A stretch of DNA of 64,000 bases from positions 1 through 64,000 of the forward strand of contig URIX01000004.1 of the NCBI GenBank assembly GCA_900547975.1, written 5' to 3'. Position 1 is the first letter of the stretch, and the number at the start of each line of letters is the position of its first letter. The DNA is from an uncultured Eubacteriales bacterium (GTDB taxonomy: Bacteria; Bacillota; Clostridia; Christensenellales; CAG-917). Shown here in pieces: positions 8,360 through 17,087 of this stretch. The notes under the pieces were generated by a model. It made no database searches and was not told where the DNA came from. It saw only the letters and a program-made list of their open reading frames with translations. The position numbers were made by a program, and so were the translations under genes.

Positions 8360-9287
8360 CGTCACCCTCCTCGAAGTCAATCGGCACGTCTTCCGTACCT
8401 TCTATCGCAAATATCGTTATTTCTCCGAAAACTTCCTCTTGCTCGGCGCGAAGTCTGCCGTATTTGAGAAGTTCCAGCACCGCAAGGAACGTCGTCACGA
8501 TGTCGCTCTTGTCGTAGTCCGGCTCGAACAAATCCGTAAACTTCATCTGCTTGCGCACGCTTATCATTAGGCGTATGTTTTCCATTTGCTCGTGCACGGA
8601 AAACCTATCCTTGACGACTTTTTTCGGAATAATCTCTTGCTCGTGTATGGCGGCGTTTGCAAGCACTCTCGCAAAGGCTTCGACAAGTTTGGGAAGCGAA
8701 AAATTGACGAGCGCGACTCTATAATCCTTGTCCGTAAACACGGGCGCGCGATAGAAACGGTTGATTGTTTCGATTTCGCGCAACTTCTCGCTTTGTTCGA
8801 CGAGCAAGGCGTATTCCTTGATTTTGTTGATGAGCAGTTGACGCTCGTATTCGGGGTCGTCCTCGGTGATTTCCTCGTCGTCTTTTGGCAGCGTGCGAAT
8901 GGATTTGAGATACACGAGTTCTGCCGCCATCGTGATAAACTCGCCCGCATAGTCGAAGTCGAGTTCCTCTTTCGGCGTATTGCGGATTATCTCGACATAC
9001 TGGCTCGTAACTTCGGATATAAATATGTCCTCGATTGCGATTTTCGCACTCTTTATAAGTTCGTAAAGCAAAGGAATAGGTCCGTCAAAGTCGCTCAAAT
9101 GGTAGACTATTTCGGGTTTTGCAACGACAAAATCGCCCTCGATTGCCTCGGGCTCGATTATCTCCGCATTTGCGGGGTTTTGATTCGTCGAAACGCTCTG
9201 CTCGTTTGCCGCCGCTTCCGAATTGCTTTGGGATTCGGAAACGGATTCGTTTTCGACGGATTCGGATTGCAAAACTTCTTCTTGCAT
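8346..9287 (-). CDS. scpA: Segregation and condensation protein A (ScpA), with N-terminal extension
   Basis: Kleisin subunit of the SMC condensin complex. The conserved N-terminal SMC-binding segment YHLSDFDGPIPLLYELIK begins only near residue 61. Before it lies a Ser/Glu/Asn/Val-rich extension (about residues 1-60) that looks disordered and is absent from standard ScpA (about 240-260 residues); total length here is 313. The C-terminal winged-helix part (DIVTTFLAVLELLKYGRL) is intact. Cotranscribed with scpB through overlap. Confidence 0.94.
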   Translation of the reverse strand: MQEEVLQSESVENESVSESQSNSEAAANEQSVSTNQNPANAEIIEPEAIEGDFVVAKPEIVYHLSDFDGPIPLLYELIKSAKIAIEDIFISEVTSQYVEIIRNTPKEELDFDYAGEFITMAAELVYLKSIRTLPKDDEEITEDDPEYERQLLINKIKEYALLVEQSEKLREIETINRFYRAPVFTDKDYRVALVNFSLPKLVEAFARVLANAAIHEQEIIPKKVVKDRFSVHEQMENIRLMISVRKQMKFTDLFEPDYDKSDIVTTFLAVLELLKYGRLRAEQEEVFGEITIFAIEGTEDVPIDFEEGDDGKY

Positions 9288-9378
9288 ACGAAATCCTTTT
9301 ATAAAATAAATAACGTATAGATATTAACACGCGCACGCAAAAAAGTCAAAACAAATCGAAATAATGCGTCATACACAT

Positions 9379-9407
9379 CGAAAACCGCTTAAAATAAGCG
9401 GTTTTCG
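9379..9407 (-). terminator. Terminator between the second carboxypeptidase gene and scpA
   Basis: Near-perfect inverted repeat CGAAAACCGCTT/AAGCGGTTTTCG around a short AAAAT loop, about 105 bp after the stop codon at 9511. Confidence 0.7.
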
Positions 9408-9510
9408 CGGTATTTTATATTTGTCAAATCGAATATCATTTAGATTTTCTAATCGTTCTTGTAACTAAATCTGATTTCGATTAATTCCTTCTCGACGCTC
9501 TGCAAATCGT

Positions 9511-10734
9511 TTATTTTGCGGTTGACCAGTTTTTTGCGATTTCGCCGATTGCGTCGAACAAGTTGAGTCTTGCCACGTCCTCGTTTGCGACTACGCCCAC
9601 TTTGTCGATAACCACGCCGTCTTTAATAAGATACGCTTCGCCGACCTTGTCGCCCCTCTTTACAGGTGCTTTGACGGACGAGGGCAAATCGAATTTGATT
9701 TCATACTTCGCTTTGTCATCGCGCGCTACGAATCTTGCCAAGTCGCGTTCCACACCGAGCGCAATATCCTTGCTCTTGCCGCCCGAAACGGCGAGCCTTA
9801 CGTCGAGATTTTCACCCGATTTGAGCATAATCTCGTTTGCGAAGTTTGAAAACGCATAGTCGAACATCGAACTTATCGCGGCGTTTCTTATTTTTGAACT
9901 TTCCGCACCGATAACGACCGCCACTACGCGCATATCGCTCTTTTTGGCCGTTGCGCAAAGGCAGAATTTCGCCTCGCCGGTGAATCCCGTTTTACCGCCG
10001 TCGCAACCTTGATAGAAGCGCACGAGTTTGTTGGTGTTGGTTATGGTCGTGGTTCTGCCGTCGGGGTGCTTGTAGTCTTCGAGCCAAATTTTTGCGTACT
10101 CGAAATACTCTTTATGCTTGACGAGTTGACGGAACATAACCGAAACGTCCTTTGCGCTCGAAAAACTTTCCGCGGCAGGCAACCCCGTACAGTTTTTGAA
10201 AGAAGTGTCGTTCATGCCGAGTTCTTTTGCCCTCGCGTTCATTTTTGCGACGAAATTTTCGACGCTGCCCGATATGTGTTCGGCAAGCGCAACGCACGAG
10301 TCGTTTGCCGACGCGACGATAACGGTTTTGAGCAGTTCGCCCGCCTTATGCGTCGTACCTGCGTCCAAAAACACTTGCGAGCCGCCCATACTTGCCGAGT
10401 TTTGGCTTATTTCCACATCGTCGTCAAGGGATATATCCCCTCTTTCAACCGCTTCGAGGGTCAAAAGCGACGTCATAATTTTCACCATACTCGCAATGGG
10501 CAGTCTTTCGTTTTCGTTGCGTGCGTAAAGCACCGTGTCCGTTGCGTAGTCCACCATATAGGCAGATTTACCGACGGTTTTGAAATCGGTTGCGGCTTCG
10601 CATACCGAAGTATTCATCGCAAATACCGACGCCAAAACGAAAGCGGACACAAGCAAAACGCAAAGCAGTATTCCGCAAACGGTTTTAATCACGCCGTATT
10701 TTTCGGATTGTGTATTAAAGGTATTGTTTTTCAT
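9511..10734 (-). CDS. D-alanyl-D-alanine carboxypeptidase (peptidase S11), second copy
   Basis: A 407-residue S11 penicillin-binding protein. It has an N-terminal membrane/signal segment (GILLCVLLVSAFVLASVFA), the SxxK motif in IASMVK, a SAN triad motif in VASANDSC, and KTG in GGKTGFTGEAKFC. A C-terminal beta domain (about 290-400) is like the PBP5/PBP6 C-terminal region. The start has a GTGAGGTGAAAA ribosome site. It differs clearly from the dacF-like protein at 5518. Position between a spoIIM-like gene and scpA matches dacB/dacF-type genes in clostridial sporulation clusters. Confidence 0.92.
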   Translation of the reverse strand: MKNNTFNTQSEKYGVIKTVCGILLCVLLVSAFVLASVFAMNTSVCEAATDFKTVGKSAYMVDYATDTVLYARNENERLPIASMVKIMTSLLTLEAVERGDISLDDDVEISQNSASMGGSQVFLDAGTTHKAGELLKTVIVASANDSCVALAEHISGSVENFVAKMNARAKELGMNDTSFKNCTGLPAAESFSSAKDVSVMFRQLVKHKEYFEYAKIWLEDYKHPDGRTTTITNTNKLVRFYQGCDGGKTGFTGEAKFCLCATAKKSDMRVVAVVIGAESSKIRNAAISSMFDYAFSNFANEIMLKSGENLDVRLAVSGGKSKDIALGVERDLARFVARDDKAKYEIKFDLPSSVKAPVKRGDKVGEAYLIKDGVVIDKVGVVANEDVARLNLFDAIGEIAKNWSTAK

Positions 10735-10869
10735 TTTTCACCTCACGCTTTTCGTTAGCGTGTATAAAAAGTCGAAAAGTATGCAAAAAGCACGCAGTAT
10801 TCGCAAAAATGAAACGCATTTTTGAGTGAAAAACGCTCGAAAATGTCGTTAAAAGCACGTTTTTTCGCT

Positions 10870-11460
10870 CTAATACAGCGTGACGACGATGACTTTGAAA
10901 ATCGAACCGACGATGACGAACAGCACGAACGCAATCGCGACGTTTATCGCAATAATCTTCAACGTGTTGACAAACGACGGTTTGAGACCGCCGTTTTTAC
11001 AGCCGCAATCAGGCGCAACCGTAACCGTTGAGCAAAGCACGAAACAACAAAAAGTACCGAGGAAAAACGGCAGATAAATCAAAAGCAAGTCGATGAGCCC
11101 CGTCGTTTCGTATCTACCTATCAGCGCGACGGAATACCACCCCGTTGCAAAACCGAGCGCGAAAAACGGTAACACTATCAAAAACACGGTTTTGTCGTTG
11201 ATTCCCGCAATCAAAAACACGGCGTAGCACACCAAAAGCGCAAGCAACGAGATGAAAAACACTTTCACCGCGCCGAATTCCATATCCGCGCGCGCAACTC
11301 TTTCGAATCCGTCCTCACCAACCGACCTAAACGCAGATATTACGCCGACGATAATGCCCAAAACGAAGATAATACTTGCGCAAATAATAACTTTTTTATT
11401 GTCCGAAACAAAAGTTTTCAAAGCGGATATAATCGACTTCGTTCTGAGAGAGCCTCGCAT
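10870..11460 (-). CDS. Five-pass membrane protein, probable stage II sporulation protein M (SpoIIM)
   Basis: A 196-residue membrane protein with a short basic N-terminus and five predicted helices, starting at about residues 25, 68, 93, 122 and 165. Length and topology fit SpoIIM, a member of the DMP (SpoIID-SpoIIM-SpoIIP) engulfment complex that remodels septal peptidoglycan. The order spoIVB - (spo0A) - spoIIM - carboxypeptidase - scpA - scpB is common in Clostridia and supports the call. Sequence identity to SpoIIM is not obvious by eye, and the CGC-containing loop before the last helix is unusual, so an unrelated membrane protein remains possible. Confidence 0.55.
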   Translation of the reverse strand: MRGSLRTKSIISALKTFVSDNKKVIICASIIFVLGIIVGVISAFRSVGEDGFERVARADMEFGAVKVFFISLLALLVCYAVFLIAGINDKTVFLIVLPFFALGFATGWYSVALIGRYETTGLIDLLLIYLPFFLGTFCCFVLCSTVTVAPDCGCKNGGLKPSFVNTLKIIAINVAIAFVLFVIVGSIFKVIVVTLY

Positions 11461-11558
11461 ATATAAAGCATATGAAGCACCAATGACGTTATGACAAAAA
11501 AAGCAATTTTGCGTGACGTTTGGTAGGAATTTGCCAAATAATCCGACTATAAAAATGC

Positions 11559-11564
11559 TAATAT
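11559..11564 (+). promoter_or_regulatory. -10 box of a probable leaderless transcript
   Basis: TAATAT lies exactly 6 nt before the GTG start of the Spo0A-domain gene, with no Shine-Dalgarno between. The -35 region is weak (no good hexamer 16-18 nt upstream). Confidence 0.4.
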
Positions 11565-11570
11565 GCGCTT

Positions 11571-11906
11571 GTGAAAGAAAACGAACTCAAAACCAAAGAA
11601 TACCTTTTGAAACTCGGATTTCAACCCAACCTAAAAGGTTACAGACTGCTTGCAAAACTCATTTGTTACGCGCTCGACGGACAAGACATACTGCCTTTGA
11701 AGTATAAAGGCTACCAAACGCTGTCGGCGGAATTTGCCGCGTCGAAAGCGAGCGTGGAAAAAGACATTCAAAACGCAATTTCGGCGGCGTTTTTGCGCGG
11801 ACAAGTGGACGTACTTTATACGGAATTTGGCGAAACTCTTGACGAAAACAAAGGCAAACCCACAAACAAACAGTTCGTTCTCACCGCTCTCGAACGGATA
11901 AAATAG
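11571..11906 (+). CDS. Stand-alone Spo0A C-terminal (DNA-binding) domain protein
   Basis: This 111-residue protein aligns with the Spo0A output domain over its whole length. It shows the early GFQPNLKGYRLLAKLICYAL segment, the recognition-helix region EFAASKASVEKDIQNAISAAF, and the end motif KPTNKQFVLTAL, equivalent to the KPTNSEF of Spo0A. The phosphorylatable receiver domain (about 120 residues in Spo0A) is absent, and no receiver is encoded upstream. The GTG start lacks a ribosome site and lies 6 nt after a -10 box. It is convergent with spoIVB, whereas in most spore formers spo0A follows spoIVB on the same strand. It may bind 0A boxes without phosphorylation control, or be a remnant of a rearranged spo0A; a full spo0A may exist elsewhere. 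Confidence 0.85.
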   Translation: MKENELKTKEYLLKLGFQPNLKGYRLLAKLICYALDGQDILPLKYKGYQTLSAEFAASKASVEKDIQNAISAAFLRGQVDVLYTEFGETLDENKGKPTNKQFVLTALERIK

Positions 11907-11932
11907 AACGCGAACTTAACAGCGCGTTTTTG
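11907..11932 (+). terminator. Terminator after the Spo0A-domain gene
   Basis: AACGCG...CGCGTTTTT hairpin starting immediately after the stop codon; short stem. Confidence 0.5.
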
Positions 11933-12210
11933 CATTAGAGTGCGTTAGAATATCGGAAACAAATAATTTCGGCAGCTTAAATAATCGATTAACAGCCGAA
12001 ACGACGGCAGCCGTTACGGTTTGAAAAAGTAAGACGGGCGGATAAATCCGCCCTATATTTATACGTCGCACAAGTGCAACGGGTAAACTTCTTTATACAA
12101 TCGATTTTCCAAGTCGCTTTATTCAAAGATTTTATATATAACCGCTTTGCAAAAACGATAAATTATCGCTTTACGCAACGGATTTATAACCTTTTACGAG
12201 ATTTCAAACG
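11933..12210. other. Intergenic region between convergent Spo0A-domain gene and spoIVB
   Basis: No gene seen. It holds a strong palindrome at 12036-12053 (GGGCGGAT/ATCCGCCC) followed on the minus strand by a T-rich run, the likely spoIVB terminator. The stretch 12054-12210 next to spoIVB is AT-rich without recognisable features. Confidence 0.55.
12036..12053 (-). terminator. Terminator after spoIVB
   Basis: Eight-bp GC-rich stem GGGCGGAT/ATCCGCCC followed on the minus strand by GTCTTACTTTTTC. Confidence 0.6.
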
Positions 12211-13398
12211 TTACGCAACCAACTTGAAATCCTCGATTCGCAAATCGCCGAAACACTCTATACTTTGCGCTTTTTCAAACATAAATCTCGAATGAACGGC
12301 GTACCCTCTCGTCGGGTCTTGCACGAAAACGTGGGTTATCGCGCCTATCAAAATGCCGTCTTGAACGATTGGACTTCCGCTCATTCCCTGCACGATTCCG
12401 CCCGTTTTGGCGATAAGTTCTTTGTCGCTCACCTTTACGACCATACCCTTTTCAGCCGCTTCGCTTTGCGACACGACTTTGACTATTTCAACGTCATAGA
12501 ACTTGGGTGACGAACCGTCAATAGTAGTCAAGACTTGCGCTTTTCCCACTCTTGCTTCGCCTTTTGCGGCAATTCTATACAAATCGCCGTCGGGAGTCGC
12601 GGTATATTTGCCGTACAATCCTATTTCGGTGTTGTCGAAAATCTCGCCTATAGTCATTGAAAGTCTGTTTACGTCGGCAATCAAGCCGCCCGCTTTACCT
12701 CTTTCCCCTTTTTCTACGCCGCTTACGGTTGCGTTGTATATCTTGCCTTCGTTGAGTTCCTTTTCAAGTCCCGTGTCAGCGTCTGCGATTTTATGTCCGA
12801 GTGCGGCAAACTTGCCGTCTTGCGTGACGAAAGTCAGCGTTCCGACGCCCCCTACGTCCTCTTTGAGCGCAAGACCGAGTTTATACTTTTCGTCCGCTTT
12901 GTCCTTTGCCAGAACGGCGGCATCTTTTTTGATTACGTTGTCGTGCAAATACTCAAAAGTGATTCTCGGATTCGTAAGTTCGGATAACGTCTTTTTGAGT
13001 TTGTAGAGCGAATCCACCTTTTCGCCGTTGAGGGAAAGAAGCACGTCGCCCCTATTTATTTGCGATTTTTCAAGCGGATACACATCGCCGTTTTTTGTTG
13101 CTACGCTTCCTTTTGCCGCAACTATAAGACCTTGCGCTCGGATACTTATGCCAATCGGCTTGCCGCCTATTCTGACGTAATTCTTGTCGCCCAGGCCGCA
13201 GGTCTGCATTTTGTTGAATAACGAATTGTTGCACAAAACCGCTTGATTTTCGGTAAATGTATTCTTAATTTCGATATTTTTTAGAACACTTATATTACAA
13301 ATCAATGCGCAAAAAGCGCAAAATAGCAAAATCAGCGTTATTGCCAAGAACGCCCTTCTTTGTGTTTTGATATACTTTTGTTTGTCTTCATTCTGCAT
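12211..13398 (-). CDS. spoIVB: SpoIVB serine peptidase (S55)
   Basis: SpoIVB is secreted from the forespore and triggers activation of pro-SigK processing by cleaving SpoIVFA. The 395-residue product has an N-terminal membrane anchor (about residues 15-37) and a PDZ segment (INRGDVLLSLNGEKVDSL). The S55 peptidase region has catalytic-histidine motif AALGHKIAD, and catalytic serine motif GGIVQGMSGSPIVQDG followed by LIGAITHVFVQDPTRGY. The pathway partner sigK is only 1.8 kb away. recN, often directly upstream, is replaced here by a COG2509 flavoprotein gene. Confidence 0.95.
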   Translation of the reverse strand: MQNEDKQKYIKTQRRAFLAITLILLFCAFCALICNISVLKNIEIKNTFTENQAVLCNNSLFNKMQTCGLGDKNYVRIGGKPIGISIRAQGLIVAAKGSVATKNGDVYPLEKSQINRGDVLLSLNGEKVDSLYKLKKTLSELTNPRITFEYLHDNVIKKDAAVLAKDKADEKYKLGLALKEDVGGVGTLTFVTQDGKFAALGHKIADADTGLEKELNEGKIYNATVSGVEKGERGKAGGLIADVNRLSMTIGEIFDNTEIGLYGKYTATPDGDLYRIAAKGEARVGKAQVLTTIDGSSPKFYDVEIVKVVSQSEAAEKGMVVKVSDKELIAKTGGIVQGMSGSPIVQDGILIGAITHVFVQDPTRGYAVHSRFMFEKAQSIECFGDLRIEDFKLVA

Positions 13399-13453
13399 AC
13401 TTCTATGTTGCGCAAAATGAAAATTCGTTTGCTTGTAAATTTATGTAAAAGAA

Positions 13454-13479
13454 AAGCGAACGCCAATCGACGTTCGCTT
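13454..13479 (-). terminator. Terminator after the COG2509 flavoprotein gene
   Basis: Perfect 9-bp stem AAGCGAACG/CGTTCGCTT followed on the minus strand by TTTTCTTTTAC. Confidence 0.75.
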
Positions 13480-13569
13480 CACTGCCAACCCTTTTACACA
13501 AGAACTTAAAAACACATAGCGCGCAATTTACCTTCTCTTATAAAAAGATTTATATTAAATTGTCATAAA

Positions 13570-14979
13570 TTATTTTTCGGATTCGAGAATATTGCGAGCC
13601 ATATATACGCCCATAACCGAAGCCATCATAAGACCTCTCGTCCAACCGCTACTGTCGCCGAGACAATGCAAGCCGTGAATCGAAGTGTTGAGTTTGTCGT
13701 CCATTTTGATCTTGTTGCTGTAAAATTTAAGTTCGGGGCTATAAAGCAACGTTTCATACCCTGCAAAACCGGGGACGACCTTATCGACCGCTTGAATGAA
13801 GTTGATGATGTTGAGCATTGCTCTGTACGGCATACCCGCGGTGATGTCGCCCGCAACCGCGTCTTTGAGCGTGGGACGAACGTTCGAGAAGCCGAGTTCT
13901 CTTTGCCAAGTACGCTTTCCGCTCAAAATATCGCCGTAGCGTTGCACCATAATCTTGCCTGCGCCGAGCATATTCGTGAGTTCGCCGACGCGCTGTGCGT
14001 ATGCGATAGGCTCTTTGAACGGCTCTGTGAAAGAATGCGAGCAAAGAATCGCAAGGTTCGTGTTGTCGCTTTTCTTTTCCTTGTAACTGTGACCGTTGAC
14101 GACTGCCAAATCGTTGTCGTAGTTCTCTTGCGACACGAATCCGCCGGGGTTTTGGCAGAAGATACGCACTTTGTTCTTGAACGGTTCGGGATAACCGATG
14201 AGTTTGGACTCGTAAAGCACGTCGTTGACTTCTTCCATAATCTCGTTGCGCACTTCGACTCTCACGCCGATGTCGACGACGCCCGGTGCGTGCGCGATGT
14301 TGTGTTCGGCGCACATCTTTTCAAGCCAGTCCGCGCCGCGTCTGCCCGTTGCGATAATGGTTTTGTCCGCAAAGATTTCCTCTTTGTTGCCGCCCTTGCT
14401 GTCCTCGATATACACGCCTTTGCACTCGTCGCCTTCGAGAATGATGTTGGCGCATTGTCTTGCGAAAATGAGGTCAACACCGTTATCTCTCAAATAGTTT
14501 TCGATTGCAAGGTACAAATCGTGCGCTTTTTCCGTGCCGAGGTGGCGAATGGGGCAATCGACCAGTTTCAATCCTGCCTGAATCGCTTTTTTGCGGATTT
14601 CTTTGACTTTTTCCACGTTTCCGAGACCTTCGATATGCTCGTCCGCACCAAATTCGAGATATATTTTGTCGGTGTAATCGATGAGTTCCTGCGCCTTATC
14701 CGCACCGATGAGTTGCGGAAGTTCGCCGCCGACTTCGTATGAAAGAGAAAGTTTGCCGTCCGAAAACGCGCCTGCGCCCGAAAAGCCCGTCGTTATATGG
14801 CAATAGGGCTTGCAGTTGCGGCACTCGCCGCCGAACGTCTTGGGACATACGCGCTTTTCGACAGGTTGTCCTTTTTCGATTATGCACATTTTTTTCTTGC
14901 TTCCGTTGCGCAAAAGTTCGATTGCGGTAAAGATTCCCGCAGGGCCTGCACCGACGATACAAATATCGTATTTTCTCAT
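13570..14979 (-). CDS. COG2509-type FAD-dependent dehydrogenase
   Basis: A 469-residue flavoprotein with an N-terminal nucleotide-binding motif (CIVGAGPAGIFTAIEL). A cysteine-containing segment CPKTFGGECRNCKPYCHI precedes TTGFSGAGAFSDGKLSL, a signature of this family. It ends with GDSSGWTRGLMMASVMG, the C-terminal FAD contact. Homologues are annotated as uncharacterised FAD-dependent dehydrogenases or geranylgeranyl-reductase-like proteins; substrate is not known. It is flanked by sporulation genes, and divergently by sigK, but nothing ties it functionally to sporulation. Confidence 0.88.
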   Translation of the reverse strand: MRKYDICIVGAGPAGIFTAIELLRNGSKKKMCIIEKGQPVEKRVCPKTFGGECRNCKPYCHITTGFSGAGAFSDGKLSLSYEVGGELPQLIGADKAQELIDYTDKIYLEFGADEHIEGLGNVEKVKEIRKKAIQAGLKLVDCPIRHLGTEKAHDLYLAIENYLRDNGVDLIFARQCANIILEGDECKGVYIEDSKGGNKEEIFADKTIIATGRRGADWLEKMCAEHNIAHAPGVVDIGVRVEVRNEIMEEVNDVLYESKLIGYPEPFKNKVRIFCQNPGGFVSQENYDNDLAVVNGHSYKEKKSDNTNLAILCSHSFTEPFKEPIAYAQRVGELTNMLGAGKIMVQRYGDILSGKRTWQRELGFSNVRPTLKDAVAGDITAGMPYRAMLNIINFIQAVDKVVPGFAGYETLLYSPELKFYSNKIKMDDKLNTSIHGLHCLGDSSGWTRGLMMASVMGVYMARNILESEK

Positions 14980-15165
14980 TTCAACCTCTGAATTTCGTAT
15001 TTTTCAAACGAACGTATAAAATAATATATTATTTTACGCCTCGTTTTTTCCGTCGCAAAAAGTTTTGCACCCCCGCGACCTGTTGGATTATAATGCCAAA
15101 ACGCCGCCTTGTCAACACTTCGGGTTCGTTTTGACAAAATGTTTTTTACGCTTTGTCGATAATTG

Positions 15166-15194
15166 TCAATTTTTGCAAGCCTGCGCCATAAAAT
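15166..15194 (+). promoter_or_regulatory. Putative SigE/SigK-type promoter of sigK
   Basis: TCAATTT at 15166-15172, a 14-nt spacer, then CATAAAAT at 15187-15194. The -10 fits the CATAnnnTA form used by SigK and differs by one base from the SigE CATACAAT; the -35 is a partial SigE match. The ribosome site CGGAGG and ATG follow at proper distance. Inference from consensus only. Confidence 0.4.
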
Positions 15195-15214
15195 ATACAA
15201 CTCGGAGGACTTAA

Positions 15215-15910
15215 ATGGCTTTGGAAAACTTGCTGACTCTTTTGAAAAATCTTATCATATTTTCTTCCTATATGACGGAAAAGAGTTCTTTTCCAAAGCC
15301 GTTGTCCAAAGAAAAAGAGCAAGAATACCTCAAAAAAAGCGCGAGCGGCGACAAGGAAGCAAAGGAAATCCTCGTAAAGCACAATCTGCGCCTCGTGGCG
15401 CATATCGCAAAGAAATACGCCAACTACGGCGACAACGACGAACTTATATCCATAGGCTCTATAGGACTTATGAAAGCAATCGAGAGTTTCAAAAGCGACA
15501 AAGGCACTTCCCTTGCCACCTACGCTTCGCGCTGTATCGAAAACGAAATCCTTATGACCATGCGCACGAGCAAGAAACATCGCTCGAACGTGTCGCTCAA
15601 CGAACCCATAGGCGTTGACAAGGACGGCAACGAACTGGTGATTATGGATATGCTCGAATCCGACCAGAACGTCATCGAGGACGTGGAAAACTCGATAATG
15701 ATGGAAAAACTGTCGCAAATCACCAAATCCGCGCTTGACGACAGAGAGTATCAGATAATCAAACTGCGCTACGGACTTGAAAACACGGGCGCGCTCACCC
15801 AGCGCGAAGTTGCAAAAAAATTCAATATTTCACGCTCGTACGTTTCCCGAATCGAGAAAAAAGCCCTCGAAAAAATCAAAAAATCCGTCAACAAAGACGA
15901 TTTAATGTGA
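15215..15910 (+). CDS. sigK: RNA polymerase sporulation sigma factor SigK, uninterrupted
   Basis: Late mother-cell sigma factor. The 231-residue product begins with a hydrophobic pro-sequence (MALENLLTLLKNLIIFSSYM) expected to be removed by SpoIVFB, then SFPKPLSKEKEQEYL, region 2 (NLRLVAHIAKKY...LISIGSIGLMKAIESF...ATYASRCIENEILM) and region 4 (REVAKKFNISRSYVSRIEKKALEKI). The gene is in one piece, with no skin-type element splitting it. CGGAGG precedes the ATG. SpoIVB, which controls its activation, is encoded nearby. Confidence 0.96.
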   Translation: MALENLLTLLKNLIIFSSYMTEKSSFPKPLSKEKEQEYLKKSASGDKEAKEILVKHNLRLVAHIAKKYANYGDNDELISIGSIGLMKAIESFKSDKGTSLATYASRCIENEILMTMRTSKKHRSNVSLNEPIGVDKDGNELVIMDMLESDQNVIEDVENSIMMEKLSQITKSALDDREYQIIKLRYGLENTGALTQREVAKKFNISRSYVSRIEKKALEKIKKSVNKDDLM

Positions 15911-15923
15911 ATCGCGCATTAAA

Positions 15924-15956
15924 AAACGCAAAGCGAACGAGTTTCGCTTTGCGTTT
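15924..15956 (+). terminator. Terminator after sigK
   Basis: Long stem AAACGCAAAGCGAA/TTCGCTTTGCGTTT, 14 bp perfect, just past the stop codon. Confidence 0.85.
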
Positions 15957-16048
15957 ATATTGCATACATAAATTCTAAAAAACCGATAACTAAAATTTAA
16001 TCGCTTTTTTAAGCAATCGTTCGTTTTGAAGCCGTCGTTTTTATAAAA

Positions 16049-16528
16049 TCAGTCGTTTTTCTTGGTCATTTCCTCTTTGAGTTTGACAAGGCTTTCGATT
16101 TCGTCAAGCAAGGTGTTGATGTCCTTGAATTGACGGTGGACGGACGCATAACGGACGTACGCAACTTCATCTATACTCTTTAAGCCTTCCATAACCATAT
16201 CGCCGAGCGCGGCGGAAGAAATCTCTTGGTCGAGCGAATTGAGCACCTTGCGCTGAATGTCGCCCACAAGTCTGTCGATTGACGACATCGAAATGGGGCG
16301 TTTTTCGCACGCTTTCATAATGCCGATTTTGATTTTATTGAGGTCGAACGCTTGGCGAGAACCGTCTTTTTTGATGACCATTACGGGCGTCGATTCGACG
16401 GTTTCGTAAGTTGTGAAACGCTTGCCGCAAACCACACACTCTCTGCGACGGCGAATGGAAGTGCCGTCCTCGTTTTGGCGCGAATCCACAACCTTGCTGT
16501 CCATACTACCGCAATATATACATTTCAT
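16049..16528 (-). CDS. nrdR: Transcriptional repressor NrdR
   Basis: A 159-residue zinc-finger/ATP-cone repressor of ribonucleotide reductase genes. The N-terminus MKCIYCGSMDSKVVDSR...RRRRECVVCGKRFTTYE has the four zinc cysteines, and the ATP-cone follows (VIKKDGSRQAFDLNKIKIGIMKAC). The start at MKCIYC is fixed by homology; upstream in-frame codons cover the promoter. Its own promoter contains a perfect palindrome matching a NrdR box, suggesting autoregulation. Confidence 0.96.
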   Translation of the reverse strand: MKCIYCGSMDSKVVDSRQNEDGTSIRRRRECVVCGKRFTTYETVESTPVMVIKKDGSRQAFDLNKIKIGIMKACEKRPISMSSIDRLVGDIQRKVLNSLDQEISSAALGDMVMEGLKSIDEVAYVRYASVHRQFKDINTLLDEIESLVKLKEEMTKKND

Positions 16529-16559
16529 TTGTCTACATACCTCGACTTTTATTGCGAAT

Positions 16560-16588
16560 ATTATACAATATATTGTAAAAAATGTAAA
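16560..16588 (-). promoter_or_regulatory. nrdR promoter with NrdR-box palindrome
   Basis: On the minus strand: TTTACA, 17-nt spacer, TATAAT. The perfect palindrome TACAATATATTGTA at 16564-16577 lies inside the spacer and touches the -10. It resembles the NrdR box core, so NrdR binding would block polymerase. Only one box is clear, while NrdR usually uses two. Confidence 0.6.
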
Positions 16589-16737
16589 CCTTAATTTTTG
16601 AAAAAATACCATATTTAGTGGGTTTATTGTTCAATCAATCACAACGAGCGTACATTTTTTTGCGCATTTTATACATTTTTTTTGTTCCAAAGCGGATTTT
16701 GTCGGAATAAAAAAGGCGGCGCGGAATATCATTTAGT

Positions 16738-17049
16738 ATGGCACAAAGACAATACTCGTTTGCGGAACTATCAAGAAAAACTGTGATAAACGTTGCCGAC
16801 GGCAAGGAACTCGGCAAGGCGTGCGACATTATTTTTACGAATTGCGGAAACGTATGCGGAATCGTCGTGCCCGGCAAAAAGAGCCTTTTGAAAAGCATTA
16901 CGAGCGCGGAAACAATATTTATCCCTTGGAATCGGATTATGAAAATCGGCGCGGATGCGGTTTTGGTGGAACTCGTGGGCAACTACGCAATGACTATGGC
17001 GGAAGACGCCGTCCAAAACAGCGAGCAAAACAAGGATATATCATATTGA
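16738..17049 (+). CDS. YlmC/YmxH-family PRC-barrel sporulation protein
   Basis: A 103-residue protein with the YlmC/YmxH pattern: FAELSRKTVINVADGKELGK, a hydrophobic strand GIVVPGKK, and IFIPWNRIMKIGADAVLVEL, corresponding to the IPW-I-KIG-D-I-V end of the family. In Firmicutes ylmC-type genes lie next to sigG, as here (sigG is the next gene, on the opposite strand). Molecular function is unknown; expression in the forespore is reported for relatives. Ribosome site is weak (AAAGGCGGC). Confidence 0.85.
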   Translation: MAQRQYSFAELSRKTVINVADGKELGKACDIIFTNCGNVCGIVVPGKKSLLKSITSAETIFIPWNRIMKIGADAVLVELVGNYAMTMAEDAVQNSEQNKDISY

Positions 17050-17087
17050 TAAATTAAACTTAATATATCCTACTATTCACTGTTGTT

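Noticed and set aside
11907..12210. Missing receiver part of spo0A hidden near the Spo0A-domain gene
   Set aside because: No receiver-like frame (DD...D...K pattern) is visible on either strand between 10870 and 12211.
15215..15910. Skin-type insertion in sigK
   Set aside because: The gene is continuous from pro-sequence to region 4 with no recombinase gene nearby.
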